Source: Molossus alvarezi | Lineage: Eukaryota; Chordata; Mammalia; Chiroptera; Molossidae | Assembly: GCA_037176705.1 (NCBI GenBank) | Contig: CM073889.1 | Span: 105,107,890-105,171,889 of the forward strand | Length of the DNA: 64,000 nt | Reading direction: 5' to 3' | Shown: piece after piece, positions 38,084 to 50,800 of the stretch | How the letters are laid out: each line of letters begins with the position of its first letter | How positions within the stretch are numbered: the stretch's first letter is position 1 | Position numbers and translations under genes: made by a program | The notes under the pieces: model-generated | What the model was told of the DNA's origin: nothing | The model's database searches: none | Seen by the model: the letters and a program-made list of their open reading frames with translations, nothing else

Positions 38084-39202
38084 TAGGGCTAACATGTATT
38101 AATAACTTTCTAGCATCATGCATTTGCTACGTAGTTTTCATGAGTTGGTTCCTTTAATTCTCCAAACCCTATGAAACAGATACGGTCATACCCACTTTAC
38201 TGACCAATCTACAGCGTGAGACATTCAAAAATTGTCGGGCAAGATGAAGAGGAATCCACATCTACACACATTATAGTGAAACCATCAAAATTCAGAAATG
38301 AAGAAGAATCATATAAACAGCCAGAGATAAACGATGGTAAAATAATGACATTCAAGACGAAAACAGCTTCGGTCACCACAGACGCTAACGGATATTCTTC
38401 AGGGAGAAGAAGTTACCCTAGAAGGAAGGTGTGCGGTGCTAGGAGGGATGAAGGACACAGAAGGTGGCAAATATATAGCCAAATGCATCAACACTGCTTG
38501 CATAGAACAGTGGGATTGAGACACACTCCCACAAGCTATAATCAAAATACCAGAAAACAATGGTGTAGATGTCAGGAGGGGAGGGAATAGAATTAACTGG
38601 TTCAATTATTCTTACCTTTTCTTGCAGAAGGGTAAGGGTTTGAATAAGCTAGACTTCGATAAATTATAAATTATAGGATAAGTACAAAACTTTCCAATCT
38701 GTGGAGAGACAAAGTTGGAGTCATAAAAGTTGTTGTGACTTGCCTATGTGTATATAGAACCACAAAGGGAAACAGGGAAATAATTACTATAAAAAGAAGA
38801 ATGGTGGTTGCTCTGAAGGTTGAGAGTTACGGAGAGATTCCACTCAGAGCCTGGGTTTTGGCTTGCTTGATGCCCAAGCCCAATCTGTTGGGTGAGCAGT
38901 AATTCAGGAAGTGGTTCTTGGGTAAGGAGTTGGTGGCTTCCGGAGAAAGTTGATGAAGCCCAGAGTCTCGCACCGAAAGAGAGATTTCCCGATCCCATGG
39001 TCTGAGGCCATTGGGAATGCCCTGTCCTTGTGCTGTCACGTGTCTCCGTCTGGGTGATTTTTCCTCCTCAAGCCTGTCCCTGATCAGCATTTTAATTCAC
39101 TCTCAATCATGTAAATGTGCCGGAGAACAGACAGTTTACTAAAGAAGAAACCCCCAAAGTTAACAGGTATATAAAGAGATATTTAAAATCATGAGTAATC
39201 AG

Positions 39203-39409
39203 TCTGGACAGTGTGGCTCAGTGGTTGAGCGTCGACCCATGCACCAAGAGGTCGCTGGTTCGATTCCAGGTCGGACACATGCCCAGGTTGGGGGCCCGAT
39301 CCCCAGTGGGGGGATGCAGGAGGCGACCAATCGATGTTCTTTCTTATCGATGTTTCTCTCTCTCTCCCTCTCCCTTCCTCTCTCTCTAAAAATCAATAAA
39401 GGAAAAAAA
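39203..39409 (+). repeat. Bat tRNA-derived SINE, short type
   Basis: Head with GTGGTTGAGCGTCGACCCATG, CT-rich stretch and AATCAATAAAGGAAAAA tail. The long, perfect target duplication aaaatcatgagtaatcag (39185-39202, 39410-39427) marks a young insertion. Confidence 0.95.
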
Positions 39410-39507
39410 AAAATCATGAGTAATCAGAGAAAAAAGGCAAATTAAAACAGTAAGTAACTTTTATAGTAGAGATTCCCAGTTCTAGCTTTGCTTTAAAATG
39501 ACCTGCA

Positions 39508-39750
39508 GCTCTGGCCGATTTTGCTCAGTGGTTAGAGCGTCGGCCTGTGGTCCAGAGAGACCCGGGTTCAGTTCCCGCTAAGGGCACGTACTTCAGTTGC
39601 AGTTTGTCCCTGGCCCTGGTTGGGTTGTATGGGTGGTAACCACTCGATGTGTCCCTTTCACATCGATGTTTCTCTCTCTCTCCCTCCCAGTCTATATGAA
39701 CAAAAAATGGAAAAATGTCCTTGGATGGGGATAAAAAAATAAAATAAAAT
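39508..39750 (+). repeat. VES-type SINE
   Basis: Full-length copy with (AAAAT)n tail and perfect target duplication aaaatgacctgca (39495-39507, 39751-39763). Confidence 0.94.
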
Positions 39751-39763
39751 AAAATGACCTGCA

Positions 39764-41177
39764 AAGATTTAAAAAAACCCAGCACTCAGATCTCACCCTA
39801 AGAGATTCAGATCCAAATGCTCTGGGTGGGGTTGGGCAGGGGTTTTATTGAGAAGTTCTCAAGCTGTTTCCCAGAATGGAAGGCATAATAATTGGCAGGA
39901 GGCACAGAGCTGGGATGGGGCTGGCACTGCTGAGTCAAACCGAGGACGTGGAAATCCATGCCTCAGCAACTCTGCTCCTAGGGAGGTGCATTTCTCCTTG
40001 GCTCCCTCAAGGGACTTGTACAAGGTGCTGATTGCAACATCATTGGGAGGGACCAGAAGCTGGAGACAACCTGGACACCCACCTGGGAGAGTAGATGCTT
40101 CAGTGGCGTGGGGGGAGGGTGGCTTCCCAAACAGCAGTTGATGTGCTGAGTACACTACCCATGGATTTTAAAAGCATGGTGAAAACAGCAACCATCTAGA
40201 ACAGTCATACTTATTTTGCAAAACCACTCACAGAAAACATGTTAAAATCTACAAGGTGGAAGAGAATGGGAGCAAGTCGTGGAGATAATGTGAATAAAAT
40301 AAGAGAACAGCCACGCAAGGGCCAGTGATGCTGTTGTGCTCTGACCCGAGGAGTAGGTCTCACCCAACGCTCTGCACCTCCTTTAAAAGAAGGAAATAAA
40401 ATATATGCGTGGAGACAGCAATGAGTGGCAGGGAGAGCAACAGAGTGAGAAAGGAGCACACACGGAGATTTGACTTCAGGACAGACCAGTTTGAGACTGA
40501 ATGCCGGATGCACACTTGGAAGGAGACCAGCAGCAGTGAGAGGTTGAAATGTGAGTCCATTTGTGCATGATTGGAAACTGATCCAGGCTCCCAGGTGGAT
40601 TTCCAGTCAAAGGAAACTCAAGGACGCTGAGGCTTTGGGAGAAATCTCCATGGGTGGGCCTTCACAATGGGTCAGAGTGAGCAGATGGAAAAGCAAGGCC
40701 ATCCCGGGCAGTGCAAAGGAGCAACACGAGGGAAAGAACTCAAGTGGGACCAAGATGAAGGGCGGTCTCCACGCACAGAGGAGAGGGGCTTGACTTGGCT
40801 GAAGGACGCATATTGTAGGAGAGGCGGTCATGAGAAATGCAGTTGAACAGATGAGAAGGGACCACTCGGCAGCCAGGTAGGAAGAGTCAGCCTCAATCCC
40901 TGGAGTAACACAAAACTGGTGATGAAGAAGATTGTATGTGAGAAGCAGGAAAGTATCTGAACAGAGGCTAAGAGACAGTCATCTGGGAGTGTCTGGGGCT
41001 GCTACAGGAAACCCTGGGCGAGGTGCAACCTTGAGCTAGTGTGCAGGCAGGGGGTGAGGGCAGAAAAGGCCAGTTTATAGGGCCTGGCAAACCGGCTAGA
41101 TTTAAAGAATCATTAGAATTGTTGCCAGTTTTGGAATGGAGGACATTATATGAATATGAAAATAGTATGCTGTTTTA
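39764..41177. other. Intergenic, no gene seen
   Basis: The sequence is unique by eye. Several frames near 100 codons overlap on both strands (39848-40155), which argues against coding. Confidence 0.5.
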
Positions 41178-41405
41178 GAATATGAGGCAGCATAATCTAG
41201 TGGTTAAAAGAACGGCCTCCGAAGCCAAACTGCTTGGCTACGTATTTGACTCTATCACTTCCTAGCTGTGCCTCAAAAATTGTGCCTTATCTGTAAAATT
41301 GGGAAAATACCTCCTAGGATTGTTCTGAGAATTAAATGAGATAATATTTGTGAAGTGCTTAGAACATTTGTCTAGCACTTAGGAAGTACTCTTAAGTGTT
41401 TAAGT
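41178..41405 (+). repeat. MIR-type SINE
   Basis: CATAATCTAGTGGTTAAAAG, ATCACTTCCTAGCTGTG, GAATTAAATGAGATAATATT and GAAGTGCTTAGAACA follow the MIR consensus nearly full length. Confidence 0.85.
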
Positions 41406-42087
41406 AAATATACGTAAACAGCTCTTTTGCTAGGTTTGGGATATAGATGCCTTTTTTTCCTATTTACAAATGGTGCCGGGGGGCTTCTACCATGGAGATG
41501 TGTTGGTGTCTGAGCATCTGGAGATGAAGGATGGCTTGGTCACCTCCATTTTGGATCGAGAGACTGGAAGCCTCTAAGAGACGTATTTCTAGGACCTTTA
41601 GCCTGAACACCCAAACCTGTGATAATTCTTAGTTCTGGATGTTCTCTCCACAGCTCGTCCCGTAATCCCCGAAGCAAGCTCTCTCTGCAAGGCTGCCCTG
41701 GACTGTGCGGCGAGCGCCCGTCCCTGCAGAGAGCGTGCAGCTCCGCCCTCTGAGACAGGCGGCTCAGGTTGGCAGGGGCTGGCAGCGTCCAGATGCCTGG
41801 CCTTGGCCCCGAGGGTAGCCTGGGCGTGGGCGAGGCAGCATTTGCTTGGTGCCTGATAGTCAGAGAAGTGAATGACCTGAGGTCATTCAGCACTGTACCC
41901 AATGAGGCCCATTTTTCTCTCTAATTTGAATCGTATTGCATTTCATACATTATTTAAGCCTGAATTATTATTATCAAAGATAGGAGAGAAAAAAGAGCTT
42001 TCTCCATTACATTTCCTGGCCTTGTAATGTCAAGTGTTTGCACTTCCTATCTTTAGTTTGCTACTTTTTTTAGCTAAGAGATAATGG

Positions 42088-42109
42088 TAATAATAATAAT
42101 AATAATAAT
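42088..42109. repeat. (TAA)n microsatellite
   Basis: A short run of about seven TAA units. Confidence 0.85.
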
Positions 42110-42244
42110 TCTCCTCCATTCCTTTCCTTGAGGAGCTCAAATTTTGGAAATAAAAAGAAATGTAAATAGATAACCACAAGTCACTGACTGGGGGGGCTGC
42201 TGGGTTTTGAAAGAGGAAAAGTTTGCCGGCAGGAAAATGGGGAC

Positions 42245-42410
42245 CCAGCTACTCACTCTTTGTATGACCTTGAGCAAGTGACACTTCAGAATCTCAGTTC
42301 CCTTAGGAGTGAAAACTACTATTGCCTAATTGTTAATGGAGTTGTGAAGATGAAATGATAAAGTGCTAATGAGGTGTTTAACGCAGGGTGAAGGTCAGCG
42401 AATCTTTGTT
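42245..42410 (+). repeat. MIR-type SINE
   Basis: TATGACCTTGAGCAAGTGACAC, AGAATCTCAGTTCCCTTAGG and GAAGATGAAATGATAAAGTGC follow MIR. Confidence 0.72.
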
Positions 42411-42914
42411 GAACGCATGAATGCACGGATGGATGAACGAGCGTGCCTCGGTGCACAGTCATGGAAGGCCATGGCAAAGCTGGCAGTACAGGGTCACTGC
42501 CTAATTGTTGTCTAGCTAATTAGCTTTTACCCAGTATGCTTAATTTAAAAAATATAAATTATGAATAACCCCTGACATTTATCCTTTCACTTAAAGGGAA
42601 AAATTAAAGAATGCTAAGATTCTTTGTTGTCCTGCATTCCAGTCCTTTTTTATTTTGTGACTAAGCCTTAGGATTTTACCTCGATCACTTCTGGTACAGG
42701 TTTGGATGCTGTAGTCAGTGGGTCTCTGTCAATTCTGGAAGATGGTGAATGTGAGCTGCAGAACTCCTAGCTTCTTTAAAGGCATGAGCTGTTGAGGAAG
42801 GAGTTATTCATTGAGAGAGGGTAACTATCAATAAGAGTTACTCCCAGAGGTTCTGCTAGAAATGGTTCATGAATGACACCAAGCCACAGACCTGAGTCCC
42901 AGGATCAAATCACT

Positions 42915-43010
42915 GGTGCTCAAGTTCCAAATCTGCAACTTAGTTGCTGTGTATCTTAGGTAAATGATTGAACCTCTCTGAACTTCAGTATTTTTTACCT
43001 ATAAAAATTG
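42915..43010 (+). repeat. MIR-type SINE fragment
   Basis: AGTTGCTGTGTATCTTAGG, TGAACCTCTCTGAACTTCAG and TTTTTTACCTATAAAAATTG follow the MIR core. Confidence 0.65.
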
Positions 43011-46000
43011 TTGCAGGCATTTGGAATTCTTTGTGTTTATCCTACAAATACTCATTGGTCCACCATATACAAAGGACTGCAAATGTTGGGGATATAATGA
43101 TAAAACTGCACAGTTTCCATCCTTGTGGAAATATGAGACCCAAAGGGATAATAGATATTAAACAAGTAGTCACAAAAATGAATATATATTAACCAACAAT
43201 GAAGAGAAGCAAGAAAGAATACAGTGCTGGAAAGATTACAGCGGTAGAACCCATTTCAATCAGAGTGTGAGATTTAAACAGACCTGAAGGATGGTGAATT
43301 TCTATGGCTGCTATAAGAAATACAAAAGACTTTGTGGCTTTAAACGACACACACTATCTTACAGTTCTTAGGTCAGAAGTCCAACCTGGATCTCATTGGA
43401 TAAAAATCAAGATATTGGCAGGCTATGTTCCCTCTGGGGAACTTGTTTTGTTGCTTTATCCATTTTCTAGAGTCTTCCCACATGTCTTGGCTTGCGGTTC
43501 CATTCCTTCTTCTTCAAAGCCAGTGAAACTGCCTCTCTCAGACCATTTTTTCCAGAGTCACATCTCTTTCTCTGATGTGACAGTGGATATAGTAAGTACT
43601 GAATAACCACTTCTTGGGTGAATGAGGAAACACAAACTTATCCTCGGATTCATAAAGTGTCACTCAATGATTTAGCATTTCGTCAGGAAAATAGGGTAAC
43701 AATACTTAATTCAGGGAGGTATTAGGGGGATTAGACATGATCAGTGTGGTATGCACTAGAATAGGCATCCCTTTACAAGAAATGTCAATAATGTTAATGA
43801 CAATATGTGGCTGAGTGAGAAGCCACCCAGATGCAGAGTAGCACTCATTAGTGTGCCCCAGTGACACTCTTCACTGAGGGATGAAACTTGTGTTTTCTTA
43901 CCTCTCGCCTACCTTGTGACCTGCCCTCCTGCAGCCTTCTCCTGATGTGAAGGAAAACTGATCCTTTAATTTATTTAAATTGTTGTTGTTGTTTTGTTGG
44001 GAGGGGCAAGAGAGGGCAAGAGAGGTGAATTCTTGAATAAATGTGCAGATAGTTTTTTTACTCTCCCACTTTATTTATTTATTTTTGCATAGTCATTGCA
44101 TTGGTTTGATTTTGATTTAACACTTCAAAATTTCTTTTACAACTTCACTGCATTATGAAAGATTATCTTATCAAGTTTAAATTAATAGGAAAAGCAAACC
44201 TAAATACTGTCCTGAAGCCTTTGAAGTCTGGTCTCTGTTTGGTTATCATTTGAATCACTCAACACAACATGATGAACTATAATAATGTTCTAAACATTTT
44301 CTGAAGATGAGAGAGCTGGGACCGTCCTGCTGGTTGCCATCACACCGAAAGACCAAAGCAGAAATGCAATGATGTCTTGATTAATATCAGATCTTGGTGA
44401 AATTTCAGTCACTGAAGTGTTTGAAGTGGGTAACTTGATCAATAAATTAATTTTGTTGTAATCTTTAGACTACAATGTGGTTCCTTTTAGAACAGGTGAC
44501 ATGTTATGGTCTTGTATTCTTTTGGCTAAAATAATTACCAGTTGTTAAAGGACTGTCAACCACTCTCAATTAGTAGAGAGTTCCAAATTCTTTTGGCTCA
44601 GAATTCTGCAGATATCAAAGAGTTTTTCTAGGAGCTATTCAGCACAGCAATGAGAGTTACCTGGGTTTCTTTGTACATTGTAATAATTCAGGTGCAGTCT
44701 ACTCCAGCAGTTGATTTGTGATGGAGTAGGTGCACAAAAAATGTTTGTTGGAAAACAGAGAAAGTTTGAATTTTATACTGAAAATTTAAGTACACAGTAA
44801 TTTACTCATTCATTCTTACTTTGATTCTTGCAGCAGTTAATCAATTAATGATAGTGAGGATGAAACTTTGATATTATTTTGTCAATGACTTAATGATATA
44901 AATTGTAGAATTGTACCTATTCAATGGTTATGAAACTCCAGTGCAAAATTTCAATGTGGCTTAGTACCACAATGCCATAATTGATTTTTATAAATATCTC
45001 AAGTAAAAGATGTATTCTATTCAGTTGAAATAAGTGTGCACTATGAATATTAAGTTGACTTTTAAATTCATTGGCTTATTCAGTTGGGTCATGGTTAGTA
45101 CTAGTGAATCTTCTAGTTCACATGGGTTTCTTATAACTGTGTGGCCACATGTCCTTGTTTGCATGGGATTGTGAAATTAAATTATTAATACTGCTTTCTT
45201 TTGCTCACAAAAGCATTTTGGTTTGGAGCGATACATTATATGCTCACTCTACTCACACAGTCGCAGAAGTCACAGGTTCATTGGCTTAGTTTTGGCATAG
45301 AGTAGTAAAGCATTGTCTCTTACTTCTCCTTAGAACAGATCCTTCCTTAGATTTCTCATGCCTTCTATGTTCTGTAGACCTAGGGCCATTTCACTTTGCT
45401 TCGAGCGAGTAATGGGATGCCAGTGGAAACCTCTAGCTAAAGAATGAATTTATGAGAGAACTTCAGGAATGATAAAAAATATTTTAGTACATGGGATGCC
45501 AGTGGAAACCTCCAGCTAAAGAATCAATTTATGAGAGAACTTCAGGAATGATAAAAAATATTTTAGTACATAATCAATATATGTTTTTACTATACTACAG
45601 GAGGGCAGGAATCTTGACCTTTTTATTCATTGATTACTTAGCACTTTGTTCTATGCTTGAGTATAGTAGAGATTCAATAGTGCTGGTTGAATGAATAAGC
45701 AATTTAAAAACTTACCCATTTTTTTTTTTAACTTAAGAAAATTGAGGTTGCTTCACATACACAATTTTCTTCCTAAAGATAAGAAGACACTCCATGGGCA
45801 CCATTGGAATTATTGTTTGTTCAAGTATTCCTCAAACGTCGTTTGAATAAGGATTACTTCGCATCTGGCCAGTCAGACTCTCAGATCCTGCTCCTGAAAG
45901 TTGGGTTAGTGAGCCTCAGATGCCCCAGGGTATCATGGGCATTTCATGTGAGACTGTTTCCAAATCCGCGTCTGAAAGTTTTGTTTCACTTTGTTTTCAA

Positions 46001-46506
46001 GTGGACACTTGCTTGACTTCCTACCAGGCTGTCCATCTTTCTACACAATCACTGGTTATGGAGAGAATATTAAACTGAAAAGGAAACCGAGTTCCACTAT
46101 ACAACTGATTATATCACTTCTCCTCTCTGGACACAAATTCCTCAACCTTAAATCAACAGGCTGAACAAGATCTCTTAGACTTCTTGCAATTTTGTTATCA
46201 GGTAATTCTTATCTTTGAAACCTGATAGATATGTGGTCAGATAAAAAGTGCTACATGAGACATTTTCAACAAAAAAGCATAAGGACCTTGTCTTTGTTGC
46301 TTCACTTGCCAGTAATTACCTATGGATTAATTACTACTGAAAAGATAGTTTTAGACTTTTAGGTTATGTAAGCACCACTTTTCATCAAAAACTTTCTGTG
46401 CCAATTTTATTTGGGATTTTCTGGATATATATGTTGGTAGCTGATTGATAACTTCTCATTTGAGGTAAAAAGTTATTTCTTTAAGTATTGCTAAATTGTC
46501 TTAAAA
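43011..46506. other. Intergenic upstream of DYNAP, no gene seen
   Basis: The 43040-43270 and 43300-43600 blocks look like old interspersed repeats of unnamed type. The remainder is AT-rich unique sequence plus the 79-bp duplication. Confidence 0.5.
45412..45569 (+). repeat. 79-bp direct tandem duplication
   Basis: Copies 45412-45490 and 45491-45569 begin atgggatgccagtgg and differ at two positions (cctctag/cctccag and gaatgaat/gaatcaat). There is no coding role. Confidence 0.93.
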
Positions 46507-46718
46507 TTTTTTTTTCTTTATTGATATTAGAGAGAGAGAGGGTAAGGGAGAGAGAGATAGAAACATTATTGAGAGAGAGTATCAACTGGTTACCTCCTGC
46601 ATGCCCCACACTGGGGATCAGGCTCACAACCTGGGCATGTGTCCCGACCGGGAAACGAACCGGTGACCTCTTGGTGCATGGGTCGATGCTCAACCACTGA
46701 GCCATGCTGGCTGGGTGC
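46507..46718 (-). repeat. Bat tRNA-derived SINE, short type (first of a pair)
   Basis: TTTCTTTATTGATATTAGAGAG tail and a head ending GCCATGCTGGCTGGG. It is preceded by aaattgtctt (46493-46502) and followed by aatttgtctttt (46720-46731). Confidence 0.9.
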
Positions 46719-46732
46719 CAATTTGTCTTTTA

Positions 46733-46973
46733 AAAAAAAAATTTTTTTATCCTCACCTGAGGACACTTTTGCATTTATCCTGAGATGGAGCAGGAGGGAG
46801 AGAGGGAAGAAGAGAGAGGGAGAAACATCAATATGAGAGAGACACATGGAGTGGTTGCCACTGGGGCTAGGGACAAACTGCAACCGAGGTACGTGCCCTT
46901 AGTGGGAACTGAACCCGAGACCCTCTGGTCCACAGGCCGATGCTCTAACTGCTGAGCCAAACCGGCCAGGGCC
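46733..46973 (-). repeat. VES-type SINE (second of a pair)
   Basis: CTCACCTGAGGACACTTTTGC and a head ending AACCGGCCAGGGCC, followed by aattgtctttta (from 46974). The same short sequence therefore brackets both elements. Confidence 0.92.
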
Positions 46974-46987
46974 AATTGTCTTTTAGA

Positions 46988-47729
46988 TCTTGGTAAAGGT
47001 ATTTCTACAGATAATAAACATGTCCTTTGCTTTTAAGTAAAACTCACAGAAGTTAAAAGAGCTTCACCTACCCACGTGTTCTGTTCCTAAATTGTAAGCA
47101 TTATCATAAGTAACCTGGGGAACCATGCCAAATAGATTCCACAGAAGGGAACAGAAATGGACCCTGGTTAACACATTCACAGAGATTTGTTCATCAGGTT
47201 AACTCTCTGTATTTTGGGGCTTGAGGAAGCACAAACCTGGTTAGATCAATTTTTTCCAGAGGCAGAGAGAGAGAGACTAGATTGAAAAATGTTTAGAGCT
47301 GGAGAGGCACCGAGAAGTCAAGACTGATGAACAGGGAGTCATGAGTGCCTGAAAGTCACCACCAATAAGAGGGGAAGGATGTTCATGCCCAGTTAGTAAA
47401 GAAGCAACAGCAACATGCCCGTATTTCAGAATTCTGTCTTGGGCCATTGCTGGAGTTGGAAGGAAGGGTTCTGTGAGTGATGTGATGGGGGGAGAGCAGG
47501 AGTTGTATTCTGATGGTTCTTTCTACCAGGCAGGCTTCCTAGTGGAGTAGTCCTGAGAGTGTATTCATAGGGGTGGGATTGAGTTTCTGGTATTCTTATG
47601 TTATTGCTTAACACCCCACTTCTTCCTTAAGGTGGATCCCATATAAAGAATAATTATTTATTATTTTGTCTTAATCCACACACCGATGTCTCATAGTGAA
47701 TTTCATATTAATGAACACAATTACTTCTC
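46988..47729 (+). other. Sequence just upstream of DYNAP exon 1
   Basis: It may hold the end of an upstream intron or the promoter side of DYNAP. I see no convincing TATA box or CpG island. A weak acceptor-like ACTTCTCAAG ends at 47732, next to the former amino-terminal segment. Confidence 0.4.
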
Positions 47730-47807
47730 AAGGTTGCAGCTATAAAGGACAATGAAAAGGCTGGAAAATGTTTCTGGAGTTGAGTTTGAAATATTGGCAG
47801 CGGAAAC
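47730..47807 (+). pseudogene. Decayed former amino-terminal coding segment of DYNAP
   Basis: Read in the frame of the ATG at 47808, this stretch gives K-V-A-A-I-K-D-N-E-K-A-G-K-C-F-W-S, stop, V, stop, then N-I-G-S-G-N before Met. It aligns without gaps to the first 26 residues of human DYNAP as I recall them (VA, IK, NE, K, W and GS positions match). The human start codon position is AAG here, and TGA codons fall at 47781-47783 and 47787-47789. The former coding part is therefore likely 5' untranslated now. An out-of-frame upstream ATG at 47711 would open a 14-codon frame ending at 47755, if this part is transcribed. Confidence 0.75.
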
Positions 47808-47864
47808 ATGGACAGAAAACATGGGAAATACATAGTGAATATTGAACACTCTGGAAACCAGCCG
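47808..47864 (+). CDS. DYNAP: DYNAP coding exon 1 (start codon)
   Basis: Nineteen codons, starting MDRKHGKYIVNIEHSG, end at a consensus donor gtgagt (47865). I chose this ATG because it has A at -3 and G at +4, and because the frame upstream is closed by TGA at 47787 and 47781. In human DYNAP the equivalent Met is internal, about 26 residues from the amino end, so this exon is shortened in coding terms. The exon itself probably extends upstream as 5' untranslated sequence, since similarity to the human amino terminus continues back to about 47730. Confidence 0.9.
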
Positions 47865-50800
47865 GTGAGTACTGGGGACACCACGTGGTCTGTTCTGATA
47901 AGCTCAGAGTCTTGTTTTCAATATTTATAGAACTCTAATTTTTTTTTTTTTATTACAACATGGTTCTTTCCCAAAAGAAATTCTTAATCAATGTTTTTAC
48001 GTAGAAGCCAATTTTTAGCTATTACTCTTAATTAGAACATTTGTGTTTTTTCCTACATAGCAATGTATGCATAATTGGGACATTTATTTTAACACTAATT
48101 TAAGATATTAGCAATTTCTTGGGTAACAATTTAATAGCCTATTCAAGTAATTCTCTACAGTCATCATTATTCAGACGTAAGCCAACACTCTCATTTGATT
48201 GCATTAACAGATTATGTTTTTAAAATGTGACACATAGAGTTTTGTGTTAACTGTTTAGGTTTTTTAGTGTAATATGTAGATTTGTTAGAACTCAAAGATT
48301 TCTACATATCTTTGAAAGTCATAAGATAATCTTGCAAGTGAAGGTTAGGCCTAGGAATCAAATTATCTAGCAAATCCTTTAGCCTAGTCTCTACTTAACT
48401 ACTTCTGAAGTTCTTTTCTTGGTAAAGAATTGTATTAAGGCACAATTTTAGAGTTCATTTTTATACAATATTGACTATTGCTTATGTTTTTAAAAGAAAA
48501 AAATTAGTACTGTGTGTTTGGGGTTTGCCTTTTATATAACTGTGCACGTCTGACTAGAGCCCTTGATAATTAGAAATAGAAACGGAAATGTGCTGAAGGA
48601 GACCAGTATACATTTGAATGGACAATTAGATTTTGTGAGGACAAATATTTTTGTCTCCACGCACTAACCAGGAAGCACAGGGCAGAGACATTGTTCTCTT
48701 ATTCTAGATCAGCATCCTCTTCCCCTGAAGATGTTCTCCAAGGTCCCTCTGGCCTTGCGAATCTTTCACTGTGTCTTCAGTGTCAAGGTGCTCAGAGGAA
48801 AAGTCCCCTTTGGTAAGAAGTTAGCCATCCCGAAGATTTTGCTAGACAGTTCGCAGAGTTTTCAAATAAAAAAGCATGGATCTTGACCACTAACCGAATA
48901 CTTCATTTTATATCCGGATATTTGAACATACATTGAGGACCATTTTCACCAATGGATTAAAGTAGTAGTTGAAAGCCACATAAAAAAAAGGATAATTTAG
49001 GAGTTTGTTTTTCCCTCTTAGGAAATACAAAATGGTAAATTAATCTCTTTTCAGTTATGAGCAGAGAATTTAAAATGATATTCCATAAACATAGCTGATA
49101 CATATTAGATATATGTAATGGAGATTATGGGCTTCTACCAAGATCTAATTAACTATAATTCAGAGCTCTCCAACTCCTCAAAATTTTAACTTTGAGGGAT
49201 TCTACTTTTATTAAGATAGAGGGGGAACTAAGACGGTGAGGATTAGTTACCCCTACAGCTGCGGTATCGTGGGCTCTCCACTCAGTGTAGATACCCCCCA
49301 TCTTTCTTCAATCAACTCTGGCAAGTTAGTGTGGACAATTTTTATTTAATTGCAAATGTTCAAAAAATGTCCAAGTTTATCAGCCACAAACAAACTGAAT
49401 AGCTAAATAACAGCTATACTAATGATACGTAGAAATACGAAGTTTTTATAAAACATACATATTTGCGATTTTCTCAAAGTTACCTATTTAAAAAACATAG
49501 AGAGCATGGGGGCAGGGCTGGATGGAGGTGGGAAAGTGGGAGGGGTGAATGAGGACATCTGTAATAGTGTCAGCAATAAAAAACAAAGTTTGAGACGAAG
49601 AGTGAACCCTAAGGTAAAGTATGGACTTTGGGTGGTTATGATGTGTCGATGTAGTTAATCGTGATAAGAAAAATGTACCACTCCGATGAGTGATGTTCAT
49701 AATGGGGAGGCTGTGCATGTGTGGAGTCTAGGGGCGTACAGGAAATCGCTGCATTGCCCTGTGTCTCCCTATTCATGTTGTTGTAAACTCAAAACTGTTC
49801 TAAAAAAACTTAAAGAAGGGAAAAATGCAACCCAGAAATACAACCCAGAAATTTGTGAAAGTGTCTGTGTCATATTTTTCTTATTCATTGCATAGCTATT
49901 CTCTTTATTTCTTTGGCATGACATTGTCTCTTTAGCAAAATAGACACTGACTAATTCTTTATGCCCCAGTATATTCCTTGTTGACCATATTTAATTATAT
50001 TACTTTTCATTCTTAGTTATAGTTGCTCAATCAATGGCCGGTATGCATACACATATTTAGTTTGATTAATTTAATAGAGATTGCAATGTCAATAGCCTTT
50101 CTAACAACCATTTAGAATTGGGTATTTAATCAATATAATCAAGAGAGATTACATTTAAATAATACTTTTGCTGTCCCATTAGGAAAAAAATTCTAGGTAA
50201 TTCTATAATATATTTTTAGCTATAACAAAGTTACATGTAACAATTGACACTCCCATTAGTATGTAACACAGATTACTCTCCTTTTCCTTAAAACTGAATC
50301 TGGGTTATTTTTCTAGTAACCTCACTTCAAAAAATAATAATAATAAAAAACTTAACCTCTCAAACCTTCCTTACTTGAATTTTATTTGAACCTTGTTTTT
50401 ATTTGAACCTATTTCTTATTTGAACCTTTTAATTAATTTACCTTTTAAAATTTCAAAATATATTTAAAAGTTTTAAAGAATAATAGGATTCCTGTACGAA
50501 ATACCAAGTTTAAAAAATAAAACATTACAGATATAGTTGAAGTCTTTTGTTTATATCTTCCCAACCTCATTCCATCTCTCCTTTGTGCTGCCCACCCCAC
50601 GGCGACTACAGTGAATGTGGTTGTCCCCAAACCTTTTCCAGCTTCTCATTCTTATTATATTTCCCTGTTCACGTTTTGTCAACTTCAAACACATCTGTTG
50701 TGCCTCACCAATGAAGTGTAGGATGTGTAAGAGTAGAAGATTCAAATAGAAAGTAGAAAAATGCATGTTGAGAGACTGCTAAATTGCTGGTCTTCCATGG

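Noticed and set aside
38216..38590. 124-codon open frame on the + strand
   Set aside because: Charged, no recognised family, no exon signals; not supported.
39848..40155. Overlapping open frames near 100 codons on both strands
   Set aside because: Two strands open over the same bases with no similarity to a known protein; chance in a GC-richer patch.
41540..41902. 120-codon GC-rich open frame on the - strand
   Set aside because: No recognisable domain, no splice-site support, low-complexity composition; most likely chance.
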